NCBI GenBank assembly: GCA_017540645.1
Contig: JAFYAQ010000013.1
Coordinates: forward strand, 62,001-126,000
Source of the DNA: Oscillospiraceae bacterium
GTDB lineage: Bacteria > Bacillota > Clostridia > Oscillospirales > Oscillospiraceae
Direction: 5' to 3'
Length of the DNA: 64,000 nucleotides
Shown: positions 49,499-57,822 of the stretch, piece after piece
How the letters are laid out: every line of letters starts with the position of its first letter
Numbering within the stretch: the stretch's first letter is position 1
Notes under the pieces: model-generated
Databases searched by the model: none
Seen by the model: only the letters and a program-made list of their open reading frames with translations
What the model was told of the DNA's origin: nothing
Translations under genes and position numbers: made by a program

Positions 49499-50879
49499 GG
49501 CGCAGCACCTCAAAGCGCTCCAGCCGATAGTCCGTCTCCCGCTCCGATAGTCCGGCTTTGCGCAGGGCGATGGCAATCTGCTCGTCCACGGTGTCCACCC
49601 CGTCCAGGTCCGGCAGCAGCAGACCCCGCTTCCGGCCCTTGCTGACGATGACGCCGTAGCGCTTCACATCCAGCTCCGCCTTGGAGGCGATCTCCTCCGG
49701 GGCGCTCAGCACGTCCACGCTGATCTCCAGGGCCTCCAGCTCTCCCGGCTCCACAGGGGGGAAGCGGGGGTCCCGGCTGGCGGCGGAAATGGCGTTCTCC
49801 CGGATCTCTTCCGCCACACAGTCCCGGGTGGGACCGATGGTGCCGATGCAGCCCCGGAGCCGCCCCTCCTTGTGCAGGGAGACAAAGACTCCCGCCCGCT
49901 CCCGGAGCATCTCCGGCGGCAGGTCCCGGGGCAGATCGATCCAGCGGCGCCCCCGCACCCAGGCCTCCACCTGGGCCCGGGCCAGCCGGACCCAGGGGTC
50001 CTCCCGGCGGCGCTGCTCCTCCAGGGCCCGGCGGCGGCGCTCCTCCCACTTCTCCAGAAACCGCCGCTCCGGGTCCTCGCCCGTGACACGGTAGGTGCAG
50101 ATCCCGTAGCCGACGCCGAAGGTTCCCTGGTGGCTCAGCCGTTCCGTCTCCACCGCCTTCCCGTCCAGGGCTCCCGCCAGGATGCAGAAGCTCCGATGGC
50201 CGCACTCCGCCGCCTTCTCGCAAAAGCTCTCCTCAAAGTCCAGCAGTTCGTCGAAGGCCGCCCGGCCCATCACGTCCATCAGCCGCTCATCGTAGGCCGG
50301 GCCCTCCGGGGCGTAGCCGTAGGGCCCCTCCGGCAGCAGCTTGTGGGACAGATCCCCGCTGCCTACGAAGAGGACGCGGCGTCCCAGAGCCTCTGCCGTC
50401 TGGGCGATCATCCGGCCCAGGCGGTAGTGGTCCGCCAGGGGCAGACCGGACAGGCCCAGACGCACCAGACGGTAATCCGTGTACTGCCGGTCGATATAGT
50501 ACAGGGGGATCATGGTCCCGTGGTCCAGCTCCGGCCCCCGCTCCCCCAGAGTTCCCGCCGGGAAGCCCGCCTGTTTGGCCCGCCGGCAGAGCTCCGAAAC
50601 GAAAGACTCGTCGTAATCGACCCGGAAACGGAGCTGGGGCGCCCGGAACCGGCCCATGTCTCCCCGGGCCCCTTTGCCCGGGGAAATATGGAAATAATCC
50701 CCGTACATGACGGCGTGGGGCGAGCTGATGACCACGGTGTCCGGCCGAAGCTCCGCGGCCAGGGCGGCGGCCCGCTCATAGTCCTGTTGGGTGGCGGCGA
50801 TCTTCTCCTCCTCGCCCCGCCCGACCTCCGGCAGGAGGATCGGCGGATGGGGGACCATGATGGCAGCGACAACAGACAT
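49491..50879 (-). CDS. Memo-like (LigB-fold) and AMMECR1 fusion protein of the AmmeMemoRadiSam system
   Basis: 462 residues. Residues 1-~275 are a class III extradiol-dioxygenase/Memo fold with putative metal ligands in 'MVPHPPILLPEVGRG', 'SSPHAVMYGDYF' and 'GSGDLSHKLLPEGP'. Residues ~300-462 are AMMECR1, marked by 'FVSLHKEGRLRGCIGT' and 'DPRFPPVEPGELE'. In many genomes these are separate genes. Together with the adjacent radical SAM enzyme they form a widespread set whose substrate is not known. Confidence 0.92.
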   Translation of the reverse strand: MSVVAAIMVPHPPILLPEVGRGEEEKIAATQQDYERAAALAAELRPDTVVISSPHAVMYGDYFHISPGKGARGDMGRFRAPQLRFRVDYDESFVSELCRRAKQAGFPAGTLGERGPELDHGTMIPLYYIDRQYTDYRLVRLGLSGLPLADHYRLGRMIAQTAEALGRRVLFVGSGDLSHKLLPEGPYGYAPEGPAYDERLMDVMGRAAFDELLDFEESFCEKAAECGHRSFCILAGALDGKAVETERLSHQGTFGVGYGICTYRVTGEDPERRFLEKWEERRRRALEEQRRREDPWVRLARAQVEAWVRGRRWIDLPRDLPPEMLRERAGVFVSLHKEGRLRGCIGTIGPTRDCVAEEIRENAISAASRDPRFPPVEPGELEALEISVDVLSAPEEIASKAELDVKRYGVIVSKGRKRGLLLPDLDGVDTVDEQIAIALRKAGLSERETDYRLERFEVLRHG

Positions 50880-50895
50880 GTTTTAACCTCCCGAT

Positions 50896-51408
50896 TCAGT
50901 CCGGAGCGGTTTGGGCTCTTTGCGTCCCCAACTCCGTATAGATCATCCCGTTTCGGCCACGGTCGGAGCGCAGGAGGGAGATGCTCTCCACCGTCATGGA
51001 CGCCGAAGGCAGCTCTATCCCCGGCAGCTTTCCGGAGGCTTTCCGGACCAGGGTGACGTGGGGGGCAAAGCGCTTCCGGTCAAAGGGGATCTCCCGCTCC
51101 GCCAGAGAACGGCGCAGCCGGCGCACCACCGACAAAAGGGGCGCCGAGGAAGCGAGCCCTGCCCAAAAGAGGTCCCCGAAGCAGCCCATCCCCTCCAGCG
51201 CCAGGGGAAAAGGGGTAAAGCTTACCGCGGCGAGGGCATCCAGCACCGGCTCCGGATCCGGGTATTCCCCGATGAAGGCCAGAGTCAGGTGCAGGTTCTC
51301 CTCCCGGGTAAAATTGCCCCGGACCCCCCGGTCGTACAGGTCGTTCTGGGCCCGGATCAGAGCGTCCTTCATGGCCTCGGACAGGGCGACAGCGACAAAC
51401 AGTCTCAT
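50896..51408 (-). CDS. thpR: RNA 2',3'-cyclic phosphodiesterase (LigT/ThpR)
   Basis: 170 residues. The two H-x-T/S-x motifs of the 2H phosphoesterase family are 'NLHLTLAFIGE' (~residue 40) and 'APHVTLVRKA' (~125). Known members hydrolyse 2',3'-cyclic phosphates at RNA ends. 16 bp upstream of the AmmeMemoRadiSam genes in the same direction. Confidence 0.92.
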   Translation of the reverse strand: MRLFVAVALSEAMKDALIRAQNDLYDRGVRGNFTREENLHLTLAFIGEYPDPEPVLDALAAVSFTPFPLALEGMGCFGDLFWAGLASSAPLLSVVRRLRRSLAEREIPFDRKRFAPHVTLVRKASGKLPGIELPSASMTVESISLLRSDRGRNGMIYTELGTQRAQTAPD

Positions 51409-51426
51409 ATGTCCCGCTCCTCCCGT

Positions 51427-52572
51427 TCACAGCCTCCGGTACAGCTCCGCCGGGGGAAGACCGTTGGCTTTTGCCATTTTCTTCCAGCCGGCGTTGGCGA
51501 TGGCGATGTACAAGGCCCGGGGGAAGGCCCGGGGCTGGGCGAAGATATCCTCTGTCGTCCTCTTCCCGTTGATGGCCTCCGCCAGCCGGTCCATGCCTTT
51601 TGCCATCGACCCGGTGACGCCCCGCTCAAAGGGGATATGCTCCATCAGGGCTCCGGCCAGTTCCCCGGCGCTGACGCCCAGCCCGCCGCCGTAGACAAAG
51701 GACAGCTTTTCGCACCATTGCCGGACGGCCTCAAAAAGATGGCGGAGCTGGCGGCTCTCGTACAGGCCCATGTTGGCCAGGACGTAGACCCGCTTCCCGC
51801 CGGAACAGCCGTCTCGCTCCAGTCGCTCCATCAGCCGGATGCCCTGGGCAGGAAGGCCGTCTACATACAGGGGCAGGGCGAAGATGAGGGTCTCCGCAGT
51901 CTCCAGGGCGGAGACCACGCCATCCGGGTCCTTTATATAATCCCAGACGGAAAGGACCTCCGGTTCTGTCGCAAGCCGCTTTACAAGTTCCTTTGCCAGC
52001 TTCCCGGAGTTGCTTCGGCTGCCTCGCATGCTGCCCACCAGGAGGACCGTCCAGCCGATCGTCACCGGGAGAGCCTCCCGGGCCGAAGCGGTCTCTTCCG
52101 CCTCCTCCCGGAACTCCACGGCCTCCACCCGGGCGCGAAAGTTGGCGCACACGGCCCGGACGTAGCGTCGGGCGCTCTCCTTTTCCGCCGCCGTCAGCGC
52201 CGGCCCGTAGAAGAAAAAGGTGAAGGGCTTGTCCTCTTCATAGCGCTTTTTGTGGTGGGTCTCCCCCTGTACTACCTCAAAATGGGGCAGCACATAGCCC
52301 AGAGAGCGGTCGAAGACTCCCTTCACAAAGCCGGAGAAGCCGCCGTATGTGTAACGGCTGATCACGTGCACCTCCCCGGCCCGGTGGACCAGCTCGCCCA
52401 TATTCTCATAGCCGTCCTTCTGCACGCAGACCCCCGGGGTCCGGTTCCAGCAGCCGAAGCAGCCGATACAGGGACGGACGGGCCCATCCTCGGAGACCAC
52501 CGTCCAGCCCGCGTAGTCGCTCGCCAGGCGCGCCCACTTTTCCGGCGGCAGATCGTGAATGACCAGATCCAT
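51427..52572 (-). CDS. Flavodoxin-like NAD(P)H-dependent oxidoreductase with two domains
   Basis: 381 residues, start MDLVIHDLPPEKW with GGGGG eight bases upstream. The N-terminal half has 'RPCIGCFGCWNRTPGVC' (residues ~33-49), the Cys-rich motif of FMN-dependent NADPH reductases. The second half starts a new flavodoxin-type fold at ~175 ('VLLVGSMRGSRSNSGKLAKEL') with 'LIFALPLYVDGLPAQ'. Such tandem proteins probably arose by fusion. Acceptor unknown. Confidence 0.8.
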   Translation of the reverse strand: MDLVIHDLPPEKWARLASDYAGWTVVSEDGPVRPCIGCFGCWNRTPGVCVQKDGYENMGELVHRAGEVHVISRYTYGGFSGFVKGVFDRSLGYVLPHFEVVQGETHHKKRYEEDKPFTFFFYGPALTAAEKESARRYVRAVCANFRARVEAVEFREEAEETASAREALPVTIGWTVLLVGSMRGSRSNSGKLAKELVKRLATEPEVLSVWDYIKDPDGVVSALETAETLIFALPLYVDGLPAQGIRLMERLERDGCSGGKRVYVLANMGLYESRQLRHLFEAVRQWCEKLSFVYGGGLGVSAGELAGALMEHIPFERGVTGSMAKGMDRLAEAINGKRTTEDIFAQPRAFPRALYIAIANAGWKKMAKANGLPPAELYRRL

Positions 52573-52651
52573 GAAGCATTCCCCCAAATGTCAGGCAGAC
52601 ACTGTGACTTTATATAATGATACAATGGGAGCCGGGAATTATCAAGGCATG

Positions 52652-52680
52652 TTGACGAACACCGCCGGGAAAACTATAAT
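52652..52680 (+). promoter_or_regulatory. Promoter of the nnr-lipoprotein-alr-mazF gene group
   Basis: TTGACG (52652-52657), 17-bp spacer, TATAAT (52675-52680), about 30 bp before the nnr start. Confidence 0.75.
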
Positions 52681-52711
52681 GACAGAAAGATGAATAAAGG
52701 AGCGGACAGCC

Positions 52712-54229
52712 ATGCGTCTATCCAACAGCGAGAAGATGTACAACGCGGATGCCTCCGCCATCCATGTGGCGGGCATACCGTCCTATATCCTGATGCAGAA
52801 CGCGGCGGCCCACATCGCCCGGGCCGCGGCGGAGATCATGGGCCAGAACCGCACGGCGGTGGTTTTCTGCGGCACGGGCAACAACGGAGGCGACGGCGTG
52901 GGCGCCGCGGCCATCCTCTGCCAGCAGGGAGTCCGGGTGCGGGCACTGCTGGTGGGCCGCCGGGAGAAGATGACCCACGACTCCCTGCGCATGGAAGAGC
53001 GGCTGCGCGCCGCCGGGGGAGAGCTGGAGCCCTTCGACCCTCAGGACGCAAGCCTGCCGGGAGAGCTGCGCCGTGCCGGCGCGGTGATCGACGCCCTGTT
53101 CGGCATCGGACTGAAACGGGACCTGGGCGGCGACGCCCTGAAGGACGTGCGCATGATGAACGCCTCCGGCGCCGGAGTGATCGCGGCGGACATCCCCTCG
53201 GGGGTCTCCGCGGACAGCGGCGCGGTGCTGGGGGAGGCGGTGAAGTGCGTGCGTACGGTCACCTTCTCCCTGGCCAAGCCCGGGCATTTTCTGGAGCCGG
53301 GCTGCGTATACTGCGGCGAGGTGGAGGTCTGCGATATCGGCATCCCCCCGGAGACGGTGAAGGCCGCCGAGACCGACACGGAAGTGATCCTCCCCGGGGA
53401 GATCCGCCTGCCCAAGCGGCCCCGGGTTTCCCATAAGGGGGACTTCGGCAAGCTGCTGATCCTGGGCGGCAGCCGGGGCTATACCGGCGCGCCCAACCTC
53501 TGCGCCCGGGCCGCGGTCCGCTCCGGGGCGGGACTGGTGTACCTGGGGGTCCCGGAGGCCATCTACCCCATCTGCGCGGTGAAGAACGACGAGGCCATGC
53601 CCTTCCCCCTGCCCTGCGACAGGGAGGGGCGGCTGACCGAGGAGGCGGTGCGCCTGGCCCTCGCCCGGGAAAACGCCCCGGACGTGATCGTGGCCGGCCC
53701 GGGCATGGGCCGGAGCGAGGAGATCCGCAAGGCGGTGCGTCTGCTGCTCCGGGAGGCCAAGGTCCCCCTGGTGCTGGACGCGGACGCCCTCTGGGCCGTC
53801 AGCGACGAGGTGGCCCTGCTGGCCGATTACGCCTATCCTCTGATCATCACCCCCCACGCCGGAGAGTTTGCCCGCCTGGGCGGGGCCATCACCGGGGAGC
53901 GGCTGTGCGACGCCCGCTTTTTCGCCCGGCAGTACGGCTGCATCACAGTGCTCAAGGGCCACCGGACCGTGGTCGCCATGCCGGACGGACGCGCCGGCAT
54001 CATCGCCGCGGGGAACCCCGGTATGGCCAAGGGCGGCAGCGGCGACGTGCTGGCCGGGGTGCTGGGGGCGCTCCTGGGCCAGATGGAGCCGGAGCGGGCG
54101 GCGCTGACCGCCTGCTGGGTCCATGCGGATGCCGGGGACGAGTGCGCCGCCCAGAAGGGAGAGTACGGCATGACCCCCTCGGACATCATCGAGGCCATTC
54201 CGACTATCATGAAGGAGATCACGGAGTAA
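52712..54229 (+). CDS. nnr: Bifunctional NAD(P)HX epimerase / ADP-dependent NAD(P)HX dehydratase
   Basis: 505 residues. The YjeF N-terminal epimerase (1-~215) shows 'CGTGNNGGDGVGAAAIL' and 'DALFGIGLKRDLGG'. The C-terminal ribokinase-like dehydratase (~225-505) shows 'KLLILGGSRGYTGAP', 'DADALWAV', 'LTPHAGEF'-like 'ITPHAGEFARLGG' and 'GNPGMAKGGSGDVLAG'. It repairs hydrated NADH/NADPH. Good length for the fused form. Confidence 0.96.
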   Translation: MRLSNSEKMYNADASAIHVAGIPSYILMQNAAAHIARAAAEIMGQNRTAVVFCGTGNNGGDGVGAAAILCQQGVRVRALLVGRREKMTHDSLRMEERLRAAGGELEPFDPQDASLPGELRRAGAVIDALFGIGLKRDLGGDALKDVRMMNASGAGVIAADIPSGVSADSGAVLGEAVKCVRTVTFSLAKPGHFLEPGCVYCGEVEVCDIGIPPETVKAAETDTEVILPGEIRLPKRPRVSHKGDFGKLLILGGSRGYTGAPNLCARAAVRSGAGLVYLGVPEAIYPICAVKNDEAMPFPLPCDREGRLTEEAVRLALARENAPDVIVAGPGMGRSEEIRKAVRLLLREAKVPLVLDADALWAVSDEVALLADYAYPLIITPHAGEFARLGGAITGERLCDARFFARQYGCITVLKGHRTVVAMPDGRAGIIAAGNPGMAKGGSGDVLAGVLGALLGQMEPERAALTACWVHADAGDECAAQKGEYGMTPSDIIEAIPTIMKEITE

Positions 54230-54232
54230 AAC

Positions 54233-54790
54233 ATGCGGCGAGAAGGCATTCTCGCACCAATGACAGCCCTGCTGCTCCTGCTCTCGGCCTGCGGCGCAGA
54301 TGCCCAGACCGAGTGGCGCAGCTGGCAGGAGGAGCTGCGGGCCGCGCCGGAGATTTATTTTGACGCGGAGATCGTCTCCCGGACGGAGACGGACGCCCTG
54401 ACGTTTTCCGCCCGGGTCCTGGCCGCGGGGGACACGGTCACCATGACCCTGACCGCGCCGGAGACCCTCCGGGGCCTGAGCGTGGTGACGCGGCGGGAGG
54501 GCCGGTCTCTCCGGATCGAGGACACGGATATCTCCCTGACGGCGGGCCGGGGGGAGACCCTCTCCCCCAGCGAGGCCGGGGCCGTCCTGATCGCCGCCCT
54601 TCGGGAGGGGCACATCCTCTACACCGGGGCGGGGGCCGACCGGGGGTGCGCGGCCTTCACCGGGCCCCGGGACGAGACCGTCACCGTCCGGCTCTCCCCG
54701 GAGGGGCTGCCGGTGTCCGCGGAGATCGCCCGGGGAGAGAGGACCGAACTGCATCTGAGCATCACCGACTGGAGCGCTGCAAAGGAGTAA
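54233..54790 (+). CDS. Putative lipoprotein of unknown function
   Basis: 185 residues. Signal peptide ending in 'LLLSACGAD' (lipobox Cys ~21). The remainder is beta-rich, similar in appearance to outer-leaflet LolA/DUF-type lipoprotein domains but with no recognised motif. Four bases after nnr and four before alr, so cotranscribed; the nnr-lipoprotein-alr order suggests a cell-envelope role by context. Confidence 0.7.
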   Translation: MRREGILAPMTALLLLLSACGADAQTEWRSWQEELRAAPEIYFDAEIVSRTETDALTFSARVLAAGDTVTMTLTAPETLRGLSVVTRREGRSLRIEDTDISLTAGRGETLSPSEAGAVLIAALREGHILYTGAGADRGCAAFTGPRDETVTVRLSPEGLPVSAEIARGERTELHLSITDWSAAKE

Positions 54791-54794
54791 GAAC

Positions 54795-55928
54795 GTGAAC
54801 GCAAATGAGACCAGGACCTGGGCGGAGATCGACCTGGGAGCTTTGAAACACAATGTACGGGAGATCCGCGCGGCCCTGCCCGAGAGCTGCGGCCTGGTGG
54901 GGATCGTGAAGGCCGACGCCTACGGCCACGGGGCGGTGCCCGTCGCCCGGGCCCTCCGGGAGGCAGGGGCCTCCTATCTGGCCGTGGCCTGCCCGGAGGA
55001 GGCTTTCCAGCTCCGGGCCGCCGGGGAGCTGCTGCCCGTTTTGATCCTGGGAGCGGCGGACCCTGCCTGGGCGCCCCGGCTCAGCGTGGAGAACATCACC
55101 CAGGCGGTGGGCAGTCTGGAGCAGGGCCGGGCCCTGTCCGCGGCCCTGCTGCCGGGACAGCGGCTGAAGATCCATCTGAAGCTGGACACGGGCATGGGCC
55201 GGCTGGGCTTTCCCGCCCGGGAGGAGACGGCCTTCCGGGAGGCTGCGGCGGTCATGGCGCTGCCGGGGCTGGAGACCGAGGGCGTTTTCACCCATTTCGC
55301 GGTCTCCGACACCCCAGGAGGCGAGGACTACACCCGCGGCCAGTACGCGGCCTTCACCGCCGCCGTCGCCGCCATCGAGACCCTGAGCGGGAGAAAGATC
55401 CCCCTGCGCCACTGCATGAACTCCGGCGCCGTGCTGGGCTTCCGGGAGCTGGGGGCGGAGACACAGCTCTGCCGTCCCGGCCTGCTGATCTACGGAGTGT
55501 ACCCGGAGCGGGAGCACTTCGGCCTGGAGTTGCGGCCGGTGATGACCCTGAAGACCCGCATCCTGGCGGTGACAAACCACAGGGCGGGGGACAGCATCAG
55601 CTATGGCCGCACCTGGCGGGCGGAGCGGGACAGCCGCCTGGCCGTGATCCCCGTGGGCTACGCCGACGGGCTGCACCGGGCTCTCAGCGGCAAGCTGCAG
55701 GTGGGACTCCGGGGCCGCCGGGTGCCACAGGTGGGGCGCATCTGCATGGACATGTGCATGCTGGATGTGACGGACATGCCCCAGACCCAATGCGGGGATG
55801 TGGTCACCGTCTTCGGCCAGGGTCAGGACGGAGGGCCCACCGTGGAGGAGCTGGCCGATCTGGCCGGCACCATCCCCTATGAGCTTATGTGCGCCGTCAG
55901 TCTCCGGGTGCCCCGGATCTATAAGTAA
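54795..55928 (+). CDS. alr: Alanine racemase
   Basis: 377 residues from a GTG. The PLP lysine lies in 'GIVKADAYGHGAVPVA' (~residue 38), and the second catalytic base Tyr in 'GDSISYGRTWRAER' (~265). 'NSGAVLGF' and 'MCMDMCMLDVTD'-like 'ICMDMCMLDVT' motifs agree. Converts L- to D-alanine for peptidoglycan. Followed by the MazF gene, the usual Firmicutes order. Confidence 0.97.
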   Translation: MNANETRTWAEIDLGALKHNVREIRAALPESCGLVGIVKADAYGHGAVPVARALREAGASYLAVACPEEAFQLRAAGELLPVLILGAADPAWAPRLSVENITQAVGSLEQGRALSAALLPGQRLKIHLKLDTGMGRLGFPAREETAFREAAAVMALPGLETEGVFTHFAVSDTPGGEDYTRGQYAAFTAAVAAIETLSGRKIPLRHCMNSGAVLGFRELGAETQLCRPGLLIYGVYPEREHFGLELRPVMTLKTRILAVTNHRAGDSISYGRTWRAERDSRLAVIPVGYADGLHRALSGKLQVGLRGRRVPQVGRICMDMCMLDVTDMPQTQCGDVVTVFGQGQDGGPTVEELADLAGTIPYELMCAVSLRVPRIYK

Positions 55929-56037
55929 GGGCGGCCGGGCGGACCGGCCCATGTATAAATTCCCCTCTCCCGTGGGAAAATGAAGACAGCCCTACATAAG
56001 ATGGAAAGGGCGAGTATGGCATGGGAGAGTGAGAAAT

Positions 56038-56406
56038 ATGCAGACCGTTCGGAGAGGAGACATCTTTTACGCCGACCTGAGCCCGGTGGTGGGCAGCGAG
56101 CAGGGGGGCATGCGTCCGGTGCTGATCGTGCAGAACGACGCCGGCAACCGCCACAGCCCCACCGTGATCGCCGCCGCCATCACGTCCCAGCTGGGCAAGG
56201 CGCGGCTGCCCACCCATATCGAGCTCCACGGAGCCAGCTGCGGCCTGAGCCGGGACAGCGTGATATTGCTGGAGCAGATCCGCACCATCGACAAATCCCG
56301 GCTCCGGGAGCGTATGGGCAAGCTGCCCGACGGAGTGATGAACCGGGTGGACGGGGCCATCGCCGTCAGCTTCGGCCTGGGCCGGAGCGCGCCCCCGGCG
56401 TCATGA
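56038..56406 (+). CDS. MazF/PemK-type endoribonuclease (NdoA-like)
   Basis: 122 residues from the ATG with GGGAG. 'VRRGDIFYADLSPVVGSEQGG' (4-24 region) and 'RPVLIVQND' are the MazF core; 'IRTIDKSRL' and 'SFGL' close the fold. It cleaves mRNA at short sequences and is normally neutralised by an antitoxin encoded just upstream. No antitoxin gene is seen in the 109 bp after alr. Confidence 0.9.
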   Translation: MQTVRRGDIFYADLSPVVGSEQGGMRPVLIVQNDAGNRHSPTVIAAAITSQLGKARLPTHIELHGASCGLSRDSVILLEQIRTIDKSRLRERMGKLPDGVMNRVDGAIAVSFGLGRSAPPAS

Positions 56407-56410
56407 TTTC

Positions 56411-56447
56411 CGCACCCTCCGCATACAGTTGCGGGGGGTGTTTTTTT
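56411..56447 (+). terminator. Terminator-like hairpin overlapping the next gene's ribosome site
   Basis: CACCCTCCGC and GCGGGGGGTG form a 10-bp stem (one G-T pair), then TTTTTTT, then directly the ATG at 56448. The only purine-rich ribosome site for that gene (GGGGGG) is inside the 3' arm. Confidence 0.7.
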
Positions 56448-56984
56448 ATGGACGATATCCGCGTCCCCGTCCGGCTGGGCGGGGAGACCAAGGGAGAGCT
56501 GTGCGTGACGGACGAGGGACTGATCAGACGCTTTGACGCCCGCTGCGAGGACCCGGGCCGCCTGGTGCGGCTGAGCGTGTACGGAGGCGGAAAGGAGGGG
56601 TATCTGGGGGTGATGGAGCCGGAAAACGGGGCGTTGAGCCTTCACCGGCGCCTGAGCCGCGCGGAGCGGGCAGACTTCCCGGACCCCATCGAATACGCCG
56701 CCGAGGCAGGAGACCGAGGAGCGCCGGGGAGCCCGTCGGTGCAGACTCAGGCCGGAGCCCGGAACCAGCCCCGACGTCCCTCTGCCCGGGCCCGGGAGGG
56801 GGAGCCGGATACCCTCTGGCGGCAGGTGGGGGACGGCAGCCTGTACGCCCAGACGGCGGAGGGGAGCTTTCGGGCCATCCCCGCCACCCGCTACGGCCTC
56901 CCCGCCGGCAAGGCGGTGGACCGGCGGCGCATCGAGGGCGTGGACTATGTGATCTACCGCCTGCGAAACGGGCGGATCGAGTAG
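56448..56984 (+). CDS. Hypothetical protein
   Basis: 178 residues. Starts MDDIRVPVRLGGETKGEL, beta-rich N-terminal half, a Pro/Arg/Ala-rich linker (~105-125), then 'ATRYGLPAGKAVDRRRIEGVDYVIYRLRNGRIE'-type end (residues ~150-178). No family was recognised. It is cytoplasmic by composition. Its start is tied to the terminator hairpin before it. The following 56985-57142 has an AT-rich stretch and no gene. Confidence 0.55.
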   Translation: MDDIRVPVRLGGETKGELCVTDEGLIRRFDARCEDPGRLVRLSVYGGGKEGYLGVMEPENGALSLHRRLSRAERADFPDPIEYAAEAGDRGAPGSPSVQTQAGARNQPRRPSARAREGEPDTLWRQVGDGSLYAQTAEGSFRAIPATRYGLPAGKAVDRRRIEGVDYVIYRLRNGRIE

Positions 56985-57142
56985 GCGGCGGTTTACAAAG
57001 GGGGATGGCTCCCGGCGGCGGCGAAAGGCCGCCAAGGAGAGTTATCCCCCTTGCCATGCGGTAAAAATTATCGATAAACAATAAAAACATATTGACAAGC
57101 AATATATCCCGTGCTATCCTGAGGGCGAAAAGAGGGGATGAC

Positions 57143-57592
57143 ATGAATTGGACCAAGGATAAAAGCTTGCTGCTCTCCCAGGGCTGCGTGCTGCTGTTTG
57201 CGGCGCTGCTGCTGGCGCTGGACGTCGGCGCGCCCTGGCTGGCGCGTTGGCTGGGCGATTACGGCGCGCAGGAGCAGCCGGGCGCGGCGGCCCTGCTTGT
57301 TTGCATCTACGCGGGCAGCGTTTTCGCCTGGCTCTGCCTGTGGGAGCTCTGGCGTCTGCTCGGCGCGATCCGGCGGGGACTCGTGTTCACGGAGGAAAAC
57401 GTGCGCGCGATGCGCCGGGTGAGCTGGTGCTGCGTCGGGGCGGCCGCGGTGGCTCTCTGCGCGGCGCTGTGGTATCCGTCCATGCTGGTGATCTGCGCAG
57501 CGGCGGGCTTTATGGCGCTGATTGTGCGCATTGTCAAGAACGCCTTTCAGCAGGCCATGGCCATGAAGGACGAGCTGGATCTCACGGTTTGA
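57143..57592 (+). CDS. DUF2975-family membrane protein
   Basis: 149 residues with four membrane helices. 'IRRGLVFTEENVRAMRRVSW' in the middle is the DUF2975 signature ('F...N...L'). These proteins are very often encoded just before a small YozG-like Cro/CI regulator, as here (8 bp). GGGG-containing ribosome site. Function unknown. Confidence 0.82.
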   Translation: MNWTKDKSLLLSQGCVLLFAALLLALDVGAPWLARWLGDYGAQEQPGAAALLVCIYAGSVFAWLCLWELWRLLGAIRRGLVFTEENVRAMRRVSWCCVGAAAVALCAALWYPSMLVICAAAGFMALIVRIVKNAFQQAMAMKDELDLTV

Positions 57593-57600
57593 GGTGGAGC

Positions 57601-57804
57601 ATGGAAATCGTTGTCAATCTGGATGTGATGATGGCGCGGCGCAAGATCTCCAGCAACGAGCTGGCGGAACGCGTCGGCATCACCCCTGCCAACCTCTCGA
57701 TCCTCAAAACCGGCAAGGCCAAGGCCATCCGCTTTTCCACGCTGATGGCACTCTGCCGGGAGCTGGACTGCCAGCCCGGGGACCTGCTCTCGTACAGGGA
57801 ATAG
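57601..57804 (+). CDS. Cro/C1-type helix-turn-helix regulator (YozG-like)
   Basis: 67 residues. 'VNLDVMMARRKISSNELAERVG' then 'ITPANLSILKTGKAKAIRF' and 'LCRELDCQPGDLLSYRE' cover the whole of the short HTH_26 domain. It is preceded by GAGGTGGAG. Likely controls its own operon with the DUF2975 and DUF4173 proteins. Confidence 0.9.
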   Translation: MEIVVNLDVMMARRKISSNELAERVGITPANLSILKTGKAKAIRFSTLMALCRELDCQPGDLLSYRE

Positions 57805-57822
57805 CGTAAAGGAGAAACGAAA

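Noticed and set aside
52718..54853. 711-codon open frame on the minus strand opposite nnr
   Set aside because: Mirror of the nnr and lipoprotein genes; no recognisable domain and no start signal.
55980..56447. Extension of the 178-residue hypothetical gene back through MazF
   Set aside because: That part is an alternative frame of the mazF gene; the ATG at 56448 is the plausible start.
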